Of a stretch of 64,000 nt of DNA, positions 32,100 through 44,853 are shown piece after piece. The stretch comes from Mantamonas sphyraenae (Eukaryota; CRuMs; Mantamonadidae), in assembly GCA_026936335.1 (NCBI GenBank), contig JAPMXV010000032.1, positions 248,001 through 312,000 on the forward strand, read 5' to 3'. Positions within the stretch are counted from its first letter, which is position 1, and every line of letters starts with the position of its first letter. Made by a program: the position numbers and the translations under genes. A model generated the notes under the pieces. That model was not told where the DNA came from. It was given only the letters and a program-made list of their open reading frames with translations, and did no database searches.

Positions 32100-33656
32100 A
32101 TGAAGCCCATCAAGATTGGCAATGGGCAAAAGCTGCTGACCCTGGCAGAGTTTGAAAAGGTGGAGACGGAGAATGTGTCGGGCAAAGAAATCACAGTGCT
32201 GACCGCAGGTGGACATAGGTACATGTCAGGGAAGGACACAGCCAAGGCAAGTGGTCGGGAAACATTCAACCTGTACCGCTCGCTGATCTCCAACAACATT
32301 GTGGTGGCCAAGACGGCCGAGGATCTGACGGAGATGATCTGCAACAAGATGGGTCTGCACAAGAGGCAACGCACAATGACATTTGTGCCCATGAAGGCGA
32401 CGCTGAAGTATCTGAGGGCCAGCAACAAGAAGTTGCTCGAGCGGCGCAAGAAGCAAGAACAGCTGGAAGCGGAAAGGGAGGCCAAGGTGCGGCCATCACG
32501 ACGCACAAATGATGGAGAGGATGAGTATGAAAGCAAAGAGGACAAGGAGGAGGAAGAGGATGGGGAAGAAGAACAGCCCAGGCGTGGGCGACGCCCGCGG
32601 TCGACGCGCACGCAACGAAAGATCATCGTGGAGGAAGAGGAGGACGACGAAGAGGAAGAGGAAGAGGAACGGGAACGGGAACGTGTGGCCGTGGTGCCAA
32701 AGAGGGCAGTCGAGCAGGAGAGGGTGGTCAATGAGGAGGAGCAGGAGATTGTGTCGCAGCAAGAGATGGAAACGGAGGCCGTGGTGGAAGACCGCGACAA
32801 CGAGGAATCAGCACATCAGCAGGCTCGCACGGACCAAAGGCCAGCCAAGGAGAGAGCGGAGGAACGGATGCAGGAGCTGAAGAAACTGCTAAAGTTGAAG
32901 AGCACATATTCGTCGCCGCGGCTGCTGGAAATGATGAATATGCACATTGGTTCGAAGGAGGTGAAGAAACGGGTTGTGGCAGAACGACTCGCCCGACTGC
33001 GCCGGCTGCGCTTGATTGCCGAAAACAAGGAGCAGCTTGCGGCACAAAGGAAACAAGAGATGGAAGAGACATCATCGTCATCATCGTCATCATCGTCATC
33101 ATCGTCGTCGTCATCTTCTTCGGTGAGCGGAAGGCGGCGGCGGCGCAAAGGGGCTGGCACGCCGCAGCGGGCATGTGAGCAGAACCACGCCGAGGCGTGG
33201 GTGGCTCCTGTGCACGCAACCACCAACGAGTTGACACACGGGCCCGTGCTGATCAAGCAGGCTCAACGCATCGGACGCTGGCAGCGCAAGCAAGTGCGTG
33301 TGCGACAGGCTCAGTCCGTTCCGGGCGAACAGGGCCCGTCCGACGCAGGGACGTACATACCCACTGCGCGTGGCGCCAAACGCTTGCGTGGCTGGTGGAG
33401 CTGGGCTGACGATCCTCTCGAGCCACTGGAGCGCGAAGCCTTGGTCAACGACCAGCGTTTCGATGGCTTCTTCAACTACGATTTCACGCCCGACACTGAC
33501 TACGAGGACCTGGATTTTGCTGACCCGTACGGCTATGACCCTCAGTACGCGTGGGGTGAAGTCATGGATGTTTGGCAGCTCGAGCTCAAGCGGTTGATGC
33601 AGGCCAAACGCCAGCGCGTTGCAGAGGATGACAGCGACATGCCACAGGGGAAATGA
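32100..33656 (+). CDS. charged coiled-coil/disordered protein of unknown function (518 aa)
   Basis: Single exon from ATG 32100 (MKPIKIGNGQKLLTLAEFEK). The upstream part of the frame has no ATG. A conserved-looking N-terminal segment (residues 1-130, including ETFNLYRSLISNNIVVAKTAE and ATLKYLRASNKKLLERRKKQ) is followed by an acidic/basic low-complexity region rich in Glu, Lys and Arg. A Lys/Leu-rich coiled coil (RMQELKKLLKLK..., ERLARLRRLRLIAENKEQ) and a poly-Ser tract encoded by TCA/TCG triplets come next. The C-terminal third is more ordered and aromatic (RLRGWWSWADD, FDGFFNYDFTPDTDYEDLDFADPYGYDPQYAWGEVMDVW). I do not recognise it. The C-terminal tryptophan- and tyrosine-rich acidic part looks like a binding module. 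Confidence 0.65.
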   Translation: MKPIKIGNGQKLLTLAEFEKVETENVSGKEITVLTAGGHRYMSGKDTAKASGRETFNLYRSLISNNIVVAKTAEDLTEMICNKMGLHKRQRTMTFVPMKATLKYLRASNKKLLERRKKQEQLEAEREAKVRPSRRTNDGEDEYESKEDKEEEEDGEEEQPRRGRRPRSTRTQRKIIVEEEEDDEEEEEEERERERVAVVPKRAVEQERVVNEEEQEIVSQQEMETEAVVEDRDNEESAHQQARTDQRPAKERAEERMQELKKLLKLKSTYSSPRLLEMMNMHIGSKEVKKRVVAERLARLRRLRLIAENKEQLAAQRKQEMEETSSSSSSSSSSSSSSSSSVSGRRRRRKGAGTPQRACEQNHAEAWVAPVHATTNELTHGPVLIKQAQRIGRWQRKQVRVRQAQSVPGEQGPSDAGTYIPTARGAKRLRGWWSWADDPLEPLEREALVNDQRFDGFFNYDFTPDTDYEDLDFADPYGYDPQYAWGEVMDVWQLELKRLMQAKRQRVAEDDSDMPQGK

Positions 33657-33757
33657 ACAAAATGCACACAATGACAATGACACACACAAAAGGCACACCA
33701 GCACAACTGAATGTAGCCGATGGGCGGAATTCATGGATCGCGGGGCAAAAAGAAAAT

Positions 33758-33829
33758 TGGACGCGCAGGGAATCGAACCCCGGACCTGACCCATGCTAAG
33801 GGTCCGTGCTACCACTGTACCACGCGCCC
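33758..33829 (-). tRNA. tRNA-Ala (anticodon AGC), copy 1
   Basis: A 72-nt cloverleaf: acceptor GGGCGCG pairs with CGCGTCC, with the G3:U70 alanine identity pair. The D-arm is followed by an anticodon stem GACCC/GGGTC with loop TTAGCAT (anticodon AGC), and the T-arm contains GGTTCGATTCC (B box). Discriminator A. On the minus strand it is followed by TTTTC and TTTTT runs that can terminate RNA polymerase III. It is identical in all 72 bases to the copy at 40671, and in opposite orientation. No intron. Confidence 0.97.
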
Positions 33830-33941
33830 AGATCCACTACTGCAAGTGCATTTGCACAATAGAGACCGAGTGGCAGCCTCTGCTTGTTGCATCTACGCGA
33901 CCAAGGCTTGAACGGAATTGCATTCTTTCGTCGCCTCAACA

Positions 33942-35597
33942 TCATCCCTGCACGCGCGTGGCCACGCTCTTGACGCAGGTGCGCACGAGCTCGGCCGTGT
34001 TGCGGCCCCAGAAAGACAGCAGACCCTCGTAGCCTCCAATGTCGTACTCGTTCGGAGTGGCAAAGTAGCCCATGTGGCTCTGCGAGTAACCGGCCAGCAG
34101 CACCTGCGAGAAGCCCATTTCCAGGGTGTCGTTGCGCACCTGCCAGCCCAGTTCAATGAGCGGCTCACCAGGCATGGTCACCATCAGCCAGGGCTCCTGG
34201 TCGGCCTCCGTGTCGAAACGCACCGCAGTGAACCACGGCTTGTCCTCCACGTAGTTTGCCGGCAGATGAGTGTTCAGGTCGCAGCGCATAAACTCGCAGA
34301 ACGTGCAGATGTCCAGCGGGCCGCCATGCGTGCAGTTGTTCAAACGCTCCAGCGTCAGGTTCAGGTTGGTGGGTCCAAAGTCAAACTGCTGCGAGTACAC
34401 CTTGATGCCCAGCGTCGAGCCCATCTTGGCCTCCTCGCGCGTAGCCAACACCTTGGCCGCGATCACGTGCGCACCGGCAAAGTCCGGCTTGTTTGCGCAC
34501 GCTTCGCTTGTCGGGTCAATGTCTCCCGCGTCTGCGTTCACAAACAGCGCCGGTGCAGACGTGCTCTCCTCCACCAGGTCGCACGCACGACCCATGATGT
34601 CCGACGAGAACTGCATGTTGTCGGGTCCATAGCACGTGCCATGCGTGGCAAAGTTCCACAGCGTGGCCAACGGCTTGCCCGTCGATGCGTCGTCCACACG
34701 GATCACTCCCAGATGCGGGTCGATTGTGTCCGTGTTCACGTACGGCGAGATCTTGGCACGTCGGTTGCGCGTCACGTTCACCAGATGGCCCATGGCAATG
34801 CCCAGCTTTCGCAGGGCGCATGTTCTTCTCTGCCGTCACCATCGCCTCGGCCAGCGAGCGTGCCAGCTGCTGCTGCAGCGCAGGCACCAACATGTCCGTG
34901 GCCGGTGCCAGTGCCCACAGAAGCTCAGCAGACACGGCTCCTGGGCCACTGTGCGTGTGCGACGCAGAAAACACGCAGTTTTCACGCGGCACGCTGAATC
35001 CCATGCCCTGAGCAATCTCAAACGCAAGCTCCATCAGACCTCCGTCCGATCCAATGCCGTCCAGCGTTGCAAACGACACCATCTGTCCGCCTGCCTCCAC
35101 CACAAGCGCCTTGACCCAAGTCGGGTTCATCACCCCGGTCGACGGCGTCATAAACGTCGTATACGGCGTCACATGCGGCAGCGGCCAGTCCTTCACACGT
35201 CGTGCGCCGTGGTTGTATCCAGCCAGCGGCGTGCCACTGTGTGCACGTCGTCGTTCGTCCCACACACAAAACGGGCGTGGATTTTTGGTCCAAAAAATCG
35301 CCCCCGCGCAACGCGTTTCCGCAAGCCCCACTCGTCCCTGTGTCAGTTTTCCATCCTCACGCTGCGCACGCTTCCTTTCTCATCGACGTTTCCCTCCGTC
35401 ACGCGCCCATGCGGCGTCCTCCCTGTCGCTGGTGACACGTACACGGGCAGAGTTCCGTCCACCTTGGCCGAACCGGCCATGATGCCTGCGCCCTCCTCCT
35501 GACGCAGGTGGTCCGTCAGGTGTTGGTACGCTGTGCGTCGAGCCGCCACAGCGTCCACCGCAATCAAAAGCAGCATTGCAAACACGACAGCGCGCAT
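33942..35597 (-). CDS. neutral ceramidase-family amidohydrolase; one apparent inserted base
   Basis: Two exons: 35597-35443 and 35236-33942. Exon 1 gives a signal peptide (VVFAMLLLIAVDAVAA) and ends at a GTACGT donor in phase 2, producing KVDGTLPV-GTPLAGYNHG, the start of the ceramidase fold. Diagnostic motifs are FSASHTHSGPG (metal/active-site region of neutral ceramidases), VNVTRNRRAKISPY, LWNFATHGTCYGPDNMQFSSDIMG and PEVEPWLMV-type C-terminal residues (here QEPWLMVTMPGEPLIELG). The frame changes at the AAA run 34807-34809 (minus strand), where one A appears extra; removing it restores RPAKLGIAMGHLVNV and gives 482 aa. This family cleaves ceramide to sphingosine and fatty acid, usually at the cell surface or in the secretory pathway. 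It is shorter than human ASAH2 and lacks an obvious mucin box. It is divergent from SHMT, with 202 bp between the ATGs. Confidence 0.82.
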
Positions 35598-35799
35598 GAT
35601 GTCGAGTTGAGAGTCGTGAAAAGGTTGGCGTGGCACCCGATGTGATCCCCATGTTCGCAACACACAACCCATTGCACACACGACACGGAAGGATGAATGA
35701 GCACGGATAATGGTGGTGCTTCCGATCAGCTCTGCTTTGTGTGTGGATGCTGCTCAGGATGCGCAGCGCGGGCACACCCATCTCGACTACACACACAGA

Positions 35800-37569
35800 A
35801 TGACCACCACCGAGACTCAGGGACAAAGCACATTGAAGGAGACTGACGATGAGGTGTACCAGCTCATCGAGAAGGAGAAGCACCGCCAATGGCGTGGCCT
35901 CGAGCTGATCGCTTCCGAGGTACGTTGTTTCACCGTTCCTGCCGCCACAGAGCATGCATAGACGCCGTGTGACGGCCTACCCCGCTCGGTTCCCCACCCT
36001 GTATGGCAATGCGCAGCTCGCGATCTGCCCTGCTCCGCCCACACGCGTGCTTTCGAACTCACCTGTCGAGAAATATCTTCGTCCGCGCACGCACAGAATT
36101 TCACCTCCAAGGCTGTTCTCCAGGCCATCGGCTCGGCCTTCACCAACAAGTATTCCGAGGGTTTGCCCGGCGCTCGGTAAGTGGGGCTCGTTTGCGTTTG
36201 TTCCATCAGCCGTGCACTGGCAGCAGGCGTCGCACGGCGCTGTGACGTGCGTCGCCGTGACGTCTCCTCCGACGTCGGCGCTCCCGTCCGGCTTTTCTCC
36301 CCGGCGGCCGTTTCTGCACGAGCCAACGGACATGCTGACACGGCAGGCACACCTACGTACAGCTACTACGGCGGCAACGAGTGGGTCGACGAGCTGGAAC
36401 TGCTGACGCAGAAGCGTGCGCTGGAGGCGTACGGCCTGGATGACGAGGAATGGGGTGTGAATGTTCAGCCGTACTCAGGCAGCACCGCCAATTTTGCGGC
36501 TTTGACGGCCATGCTGCAGCCACACGACCGTCTCATGGGCTTGGACCTGCCTTCGGGAGGACACCTGACCCATGGCTACCAGACCAAGACAAAGAAGATC
36601 AGCGCGACGAGCATCTACTTTGAGAGCATGCCGTACCAGGTCAACGACACGGGCTACGTGGACTACGATCGCCTGGAGGAACACGCAGCTCTGTTCCGCC
36701 CCAAGTGTCTTGTGGCCGGTGCGTCGGCATACCCGCGCGAGTGGGACTACGCACGGATGCGTGAGATTGCCGACCAGCACAACGCCTACCTGTGGACAGA
36801 CATGGCACACATCAGCGGTCTGGTGGCCGCCGGTGAGGCCGAGTCGCCGTTTGAGCACTCGGATGTGGTGACCACCACCACACACAAGAGCTTGAGGGGA
36901 CCTCGCTCGGGTCTCATCTTCTACCGCAAGTCGGCACGCCCCAAGCTCGGCCTGGAGGCAGGCGACCTGGAGAAGAAGGTCAACTTTGCCGTGTTCCCCT
37001 CTTGCCAGGGTGGACCCCACAACCACACCATTGCAGGCGTGGCCGTGGCTCTGAAGGAGGCCAACACCGACGAGTTCAAGACGTATGTCAGGCAGCTCAA
37101 GGCCAACTGCAAGGCCCTGGCCGAGGCACTCACCGACGCAGGATACACTCTGGTCACCGGCGGCACGGACAACCATCTGGTGCTGTGGGATCTGCGCCCG
37201 CAACAGTTCAGCGGCTCCAAAATGGAAAAGGTGTGCGAGCTGGTGCACATCACTCTCAACAAGAACAGCGTGCACGGCGACACGAGTGCATTCAACCCGG
37301 GAGGCGTGCGCATCGGCACCCCTGCCCTGACCTCGCGTGGTATGGACGAGAAGGACATGAAGACTGTGGTCGGCTTCCTTGTGCGGGCCCTGGAGATCGG
37401 TCTGGCCGTGCAGGAAAAGGTGGGCAAGAAGCTTGTGGACTTTGTGCCTGCTCTGGAGGATAACTCGGATGTCCGAGCCCTCTCCAAGGAGGTCCAGCAG
37501 TTTGCCAGCAAGTTCCCCATGCCTGGCTGGACCCTGGACGAGCAGGATCTGCAGGACAAGAGCTCCTGA
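35800..37569 (+). CDS. SHMT: serine hydroxymethyltransferase, cytosolic-type
   Basis: Three exons: 35800-35919, 36097-36176, 36363-37569 (468 aa). Introns fall after GLELIASE and inside the Arg codon of LPGAR-YYGG. Conserved motifs are [62 protein letters not shown] and the PLP-binding lysine in [13 protein letters not shown] (AAG 36886-36888). It interconverts serine + THF with glycine + 5,10-methylene-THF. PLP chemistry residues appear intact. No mitochondrial presequence is visible at the ATG chosen, so this is probably the cytosolic form. The length equals that of typical eukaryotic cytosolic SHMT. Several in-frame ATGs occur in intron sequence but do not extend the family alignment. Confidence 0.96.
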
Positions 37570-37692
37570 TACGGTGGGATACAGACACACACACACATTG
37601 AATGGAGACACAGTTGCCATTTTTTGGGGCGGGGGTTGCACACATCCTTGTGCGTCGGTTGCGATGCCCTGGCGGGGCCAAAACACTTCTTC

Positions 37693-40510
<2,818 letters not shown>

Positions 40511-40670
40511 AGGAATGTAGACGTACGTTTGCTGTGACAATCTGGGCTGGGTGGGTGCGTAGAGGAGTAGTCACGAGAAAGTTTGCTGAGCTTGGTCGCG
40601 GTGACACCAAGAAACAAAGCCAACCTTGTTTCATATTGGTCAAAATCACTCATAGTCTCAGATCACGCGG

Positions 40671-40742
40671 GGCGCGTGGTACAGTGGTAGCACGGACCCT
40701 TAGCATGGGTCAGGTCCGGGGTTCGATTCCCTGCGCGTCCAG
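40671..40742 (+). tRNA. tRNA-Ala (anticodon AGC), copy 2
   Basis: This copy is identical over 72 nt to the one at 33758-33829 but on the plus strand. Acceptor G3:U70, anticodon loop TTAGCAT, A box (TGGTACAGTGG) and B box (GGTTCGATTCC) are intact. A run of nine T begins two bases downstream (40744 onward) and is a clear Pol III terminator. Upstream flanks of the two copies share nothing beyond a few bases, so only the gene itself is duplicated. Confidence 0.98.
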
Positions 40743-40868
40743 ATTTTTTTTTGCATTTTTTTTCTCCGTCCACCACTCCCCCTCCATCTCACACAATCCA
40801 ATCTTCCACTTCCTCTTCCACTTCTTCAACGCCCCGCAAGTTGGAGTTCTCTGCAGCGCTCGAACAGA

Positions 40869-42881
40869 ATGGGCGTGAAGACACTTTCCAGCTTTGCCGA
40901 CCGGAAGTTTGTGGGAAAGAAGTGCAATCCACGCACAGGGGGAATCCGAGGCTCGTCCAATTGTGTGGACACCCTCATCATCGATGGTGACGGCTTCCAG
41001 TATTTCCTGCACGAGCGCTCAAAGCTGGATTGGCGACACGGCGGCGAGTACCCTGACTTTTATGCGTATGCACGTGAGTTTCTGACCAACATGGTGAACA
41101 GCACAAAGTTGGATGTAGTGGTGGTGTTTGATGGGGGCCTCAGTGCCCTCAAGGTGGACACGTACAAGCGGCGTTCCGAGAGGAAGGCCGAAAAGGCCAA
41201 AGAACTGGTGAAGATGGCCAGGCGGTGCGATTTTATCATGCCTGTGTTGATGAAAGATGTTCTTATTGATGTTTGCCGCGGTGTGGAGCGTCTCCAGGTC
41301 TATCTGTGTGCACAGGAGGCCGACGGCGAGCTGGCAGCCCTGGCACGCAAACGCAACGCCTGGGTCATGGCAGACGACTCGGACTTTTTCATCTACGACA
41401 CTCCAGGATACATCAAAACAAGCAGCGAGCTGTTCGAGGGGGCGACCAACGGCATTGCAAATGGAACCCTGACCAGTACGGCGACCGTGAACCTGCGAGA
41501 GGACATCGCACGTTGGCTCAAGCTGCCCGAAGACCTGTTGCCTGTGTATGCCACTCTGTGCGGCAATGACTACGTGTCCGACGACACTCTCATGATGTGG
41601 CACTCCAAATGCAGGCGGAGCAACAGGCACTCGAGCCGCGGGCGTGGCGGCGGACGTCGACAAGCTCGTGCCAAAAAGGGTGGCGAGGACGAAGTCGCCT
41701 GCGAGGTCCACAACTACATTGCCTCGGAGTGGAAGAACTTTGAACGCACGGGAGCAGGATGGGACGCCTTCCAAGAGGAGCTGCTGCTGAAGGTTGACGA
41801 GGTAGTGACCGACACCGACACGGCCCAACTGATCAAGGCCATACGCGACAGCATCCAAGAGTACACACGCGACGACTATGAGCTGAACGAAGAGGCAGGC
41901 GGGTGTGAGCAGGTATGGATTGCACGTGGCGACGCCGCACGCTGTGTCCACACTGCAGACACACTCACCACGCTGTACCCGCCCACTGTCCTCGAAGCAC
42001 CCCACGACGCCCACATTGACTCGTGGCAAGAGCTCATACGACCCATGTGTCTCGCGTTGCTGACACATTTGAAGAAGGAGACGATCGACATTGTTCGCAT
42101 CAATCCCAAAACCTGCAAGGTCGTGGAGGAAACCCTGCATAGCCACGAGGTAGATACAGGCGCCACCATTGACATTCTTCCCCAGGATCCCAATGAGACC
42201 CCACTGGTGGCCTTTCTGCGACATTTGTGGACGACTGGCGTCATTGACAACGACACAGTGCGTGCTGCCGTGGTGGGATCCATGCGTACAGAACTCAACT
42301 GTGCCCGATGGGATCCCTTTGAAGTGGATCCTATCCTCATCAATCTCCAGGCGTATCTTCATCACATGTGGATCTGGCAGTGTTGCATCGACGCCGTCTG
42401 CGGGCGCGACCTCTGGCCCAAGCAGTTCTGGCAGCAATACTCTGGAGTGGCATGGAGCAAGGCCTCCAAGCTGGCGTCCAAAGGGGTTACGGACGATGAG
42501 CGCCTTGTTCTGCAGTCCATCTGTGGAGACGCCGTCATGTGGGAGCAGTGGGTCGACGAACCCCAACCCCAACCCGAGAACGAATCTGAGCAACAGGAAA
42601 CAACTGCTGGCCCATCTGGCGCCGTCGTCAACACCCTCTCTGACGATGGATCACACACTGACACAGGCGACAGCGACGACGGTGTCTCCACCGACGACGA
42701 CGACGACGACGACGACGGATTCACAATTGCCGTCTCCAACAGCAAACGACGACGACGCACAAGGACAACACAGCAGAAAGCAAATGTCAACAACAGCAAA
42801 CCCCAGGAATCATCTTCATCTTCATCGTTCTCCTCTTCCTCGTCTACCAACCCATTCCAAGCGCTGATGATGGATTCATGA
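40869..42881 (+). CDS. Asteroid-like PIN/FEN-fold protein (670 aa), paralogue 1
   Basis: Single exon, ATG 40869 (MGVKTLSSFADRKF). It has the FEN1/XPG-like PIN order seen in the Asteroid family: N-terminal Gly2, LIIDGDGFQYFL, VVVVFDGGLS, YLCAQEADGELAALA, MADDSDFFIYDTPGYI and TLCGNDYVSDD. Acidic residues of all metal-site motifs (D, E-D, D-D, D) are retained, so nuclease activity is possible. The middle and C-terminal region (WQELIRPMCLALLTHL, AFLRHLWTTG, WDPFEVDPILINLQAYLHHMWIW) matches the helical part of Asteroid proteins. The tail is Asp/Ser-rich, ending with a short NPFQALMM-type motif that also occurs as NPYAALGL at the end of paralogue 2. Function unknown. It lies directly after tRNA-Ala. 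Confidence 0.78.
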   Translation: MGVKTLSSFADRKFVGKKCNPRTGGIRGSSNCVDTLIIDGDGFQYFLHERSKLDWRHGGEYPDFYAYAREFLTNMVNSTKLDVVVVFDGGLSALKVDTYKRRSERKAEKAKELVKMARRCDFIMPVLMKDVLIDVCRGVERLQVYLCAQEADGELAALARKRNAWVMADDSDFFIYDTPGYIKTSSELFEGATNGIANGTLTSTATVNLREDIARWLKLPEDLLPVYATLCGNDYVSDDTLMMWHSKCRRSNRHSSRGRGGGRRQARAKKGGEDEVACEVHNYIASEWKNFERTGAGWDAFQEELLLKVDEVVTDTDTAQLIKAIRDSIQEYTRDDYELNEEAGGCEQVWIARGDAARCVHTADTLTTLYPPTVLEAPHDAHIDSWQELIRPMCLALLTHLKKETIDIVRINPKTCKVVEETLHSHEVDTGATIDILPQDPNETPLVAFLRHLWTTGVIDNDTVRAAVVGSMRTELNCARWDPFEVDPILINLQAYLHHMWIWQCCIDAVCGRDLWPKQFWQQYSGVAWSKASKLASKGVTDDERLVLQSICGDAVMWEQWVDEPQPQPENESEQQETTAGPSGAVVNTLSDDGSHTDTGDSDDGVSTDDDDDDDDGFTIAVSNSKRRRRTRTTQQKANVNNSKPQESSSSSSFSSSSSTNPFQALMMDS

Positions 42882-42895
42882 TGCATGGACGACCA

Positions 42896-44566
42896 TCACT
42901 CGGAGATCAACTCAAGCAGCTGCTCCCAGAGGGAGATGGCATCCTGATCGAGAGCACTCTGGTCCATCTCCTGGAGAACCTGTGCCAACTGGCTGTCCTT
43001 TTCGGCCTGGAGAAAGGCCGACGTTTTGCAATACACACGCAGACCGCCATGATCATCACCTTCTGGTTCGTTTCCGTCTGGTTGCTCGCCAATTCGCCCA
43101 CGTAGTAATCAACCGCAACACGTGCTGCGTTGGCACTCAGTGCTCCCAGCTTGCTCAGCGTCAACGAGGCCGCACTCTGCACAAACGGGAAGGAGGAGAT
43201 GCACAAGCGAGCCAGCGAAGGCACAATGGCCATTGAATCCACCAGGGCCTCCACGTGCTCGTCTGTGTCTGCGCAATTGGCCGCATAGCCACACAGAAGA
43301 CGCATGGTCTGTGGATCCGTCGTGCTCTCAAACATGGCCATGATCATGGCCACCAGGCCACACTCAAACGCAGCCGCCGTGTTCTCCTTGGATCGGCTCA
43401 GGTTGGCAGCCAACAGGACCACAGCACGTGTGTACTCGGCCTGGCTGGGTTCAGCAAGCATGGCCATACACTGCATCATCATCCCCTGACCGTTCAGACG
43501 TGCGGCCACACTGTCGTCCATGGCAAGGAGGGCCAATCCGTGAAGACTGCTGGTGGCCGTGGCAGGCTGGTCCAGAAGGGCACTGTGAGTGAGAAGGACG
43601 TCGACCACGCCCGCCTCCGCCAGCTTGCTCTGGTAGGTTTCAAACGTGCACAGCTGACGCAGCAACTTGATGATGGAATCCACCTCATCTTGGTCCTCTT
43701 GCACACCTGCCCACATCACGGCTGCATCCAACAGGCCGTGGTGGATGATTCGCGCCTGGAACGCAAGGTGGTTCCGTGCCAACGCTTCCACACCGTCAAA
43801 CAAGTATTGCCGCACCGTGCTGTCCATGCACTCGTTCAGTGCCTGCAGCACCGTCTTTTCCAACAACAGAGCCTCTTCCGTCAACTGTCGCCCCTCGTTG
43901 GCCGCGTTCACCTCGGCGTTCTTTGAATTCTTGTTCTTAGCCTCTTCGGCCTGCAGCGTTTCAAGCTCCTCGGGCGTCACCTCGCTCACTTCCAGCCCGC
44001 CGGGGCCCGTCTCGCTACTTTCCACAGGCTCCAGCAGGGATTCCGCCACTGCTGGCGAGTCCAGGATGTAGCCCAGGGCCATGGAGGCGTAGAGGACGGT
44101 TTCGTTGTCACGCAGCGTTTCCAGCAGCGCGGGAAGGACACCCGTCTGCACCACGCTCAGACGCATCTCGTCACTGTCACTCGTCAGGTTGGCAATACAT
44201 CCGGCCGTCTTGAGACGCAGCGACGTGTTGGATGACGTCAGCAGCGGCGTCATGTGCTTCAGGATTCCCGAGAGTGTGAACTGCCGTGTGTTGCCAGCTT
44301 TTTGGCAAATCCACAAACCACCCGGCCACGTGTCCCACAGGCACCCAGGCATTGTCCCATCCAATGTCAGTGTTCCCTGCTCATGTGCCCATCCTCCCAT
44401 CTGCTTCGTTGCCCTCGGTTCACTTACGACAGTACATAGACAGGTTTCCGACGGCTCGAACACCCTGCACTTGAGTCTCGCTCTCACTTGCAGTCAGCAC
44501 TTTGACCAGGTCCCCCACCAAGGGGCTAACCTCAGCATCTTGTTGTTCCAGAACGGGCACTGACGA

Positions 44567-44602
<36 letters not shown>

Positions 44603-44779
44603 AGAGGAGGATGACGACGACGACTCTTCCTTCTCCTCAAGAAGCATAAACAAAGGACGCAGTTCCTCGTTGAGTCCAGCTGTGTTGGCAATGGATTCGG
44701 CGGCACTTGCCATGGCTGCCTCGTCGTGGCTGGCGACGGCTTCGGAAAGAGCGTTAAGGAGTCCCTTGACGGAGTCCAT
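42896..44779 (-). CDS. armadillo-repeat protein, family uncertain; acceptor and 3' frame uncertain
   Basis: Exon 1 is 44779-44428 (MDSVKGLLNALSEAVASHDE..., poly-Ser, VGDLVKVLTASES...VQGVRAVGNLSMYC), with donor GTAAGT. Exon 2 probably starts at 44297 after AAAAAG, giving in-frame GNTRQFTLSGILKHMTPLL. The more canonical GGCAG acceptor at 44280 would be out of frame. The body has ARM-like helices: LKTAGCIANLTSDSDEMR, VLPALLETLRDNETV, AARLNGQGMMMQCMAML, YTRAVVLLAANLSRSKENTAAAFECG, QSAASLTLSKLGALS. Near 43030 the frame that continues most sensibly (YCKTSAFLQAEKDSQLAQVLQEMD, to TGA at 42896) is one base off. The original frame ends at 42907 with a basic nonsense-like tail. Related in style to SmgGDS-type ARM proteins, but not assignable. 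Confidence 0.65.
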
Positions 44780-44853
44780 CGTGCTGGTTGTTGTGCAGTG
44801 GTTGGGATGCCCTGGCGCACGCAACATACACACGCACACTCATACACACGGCT

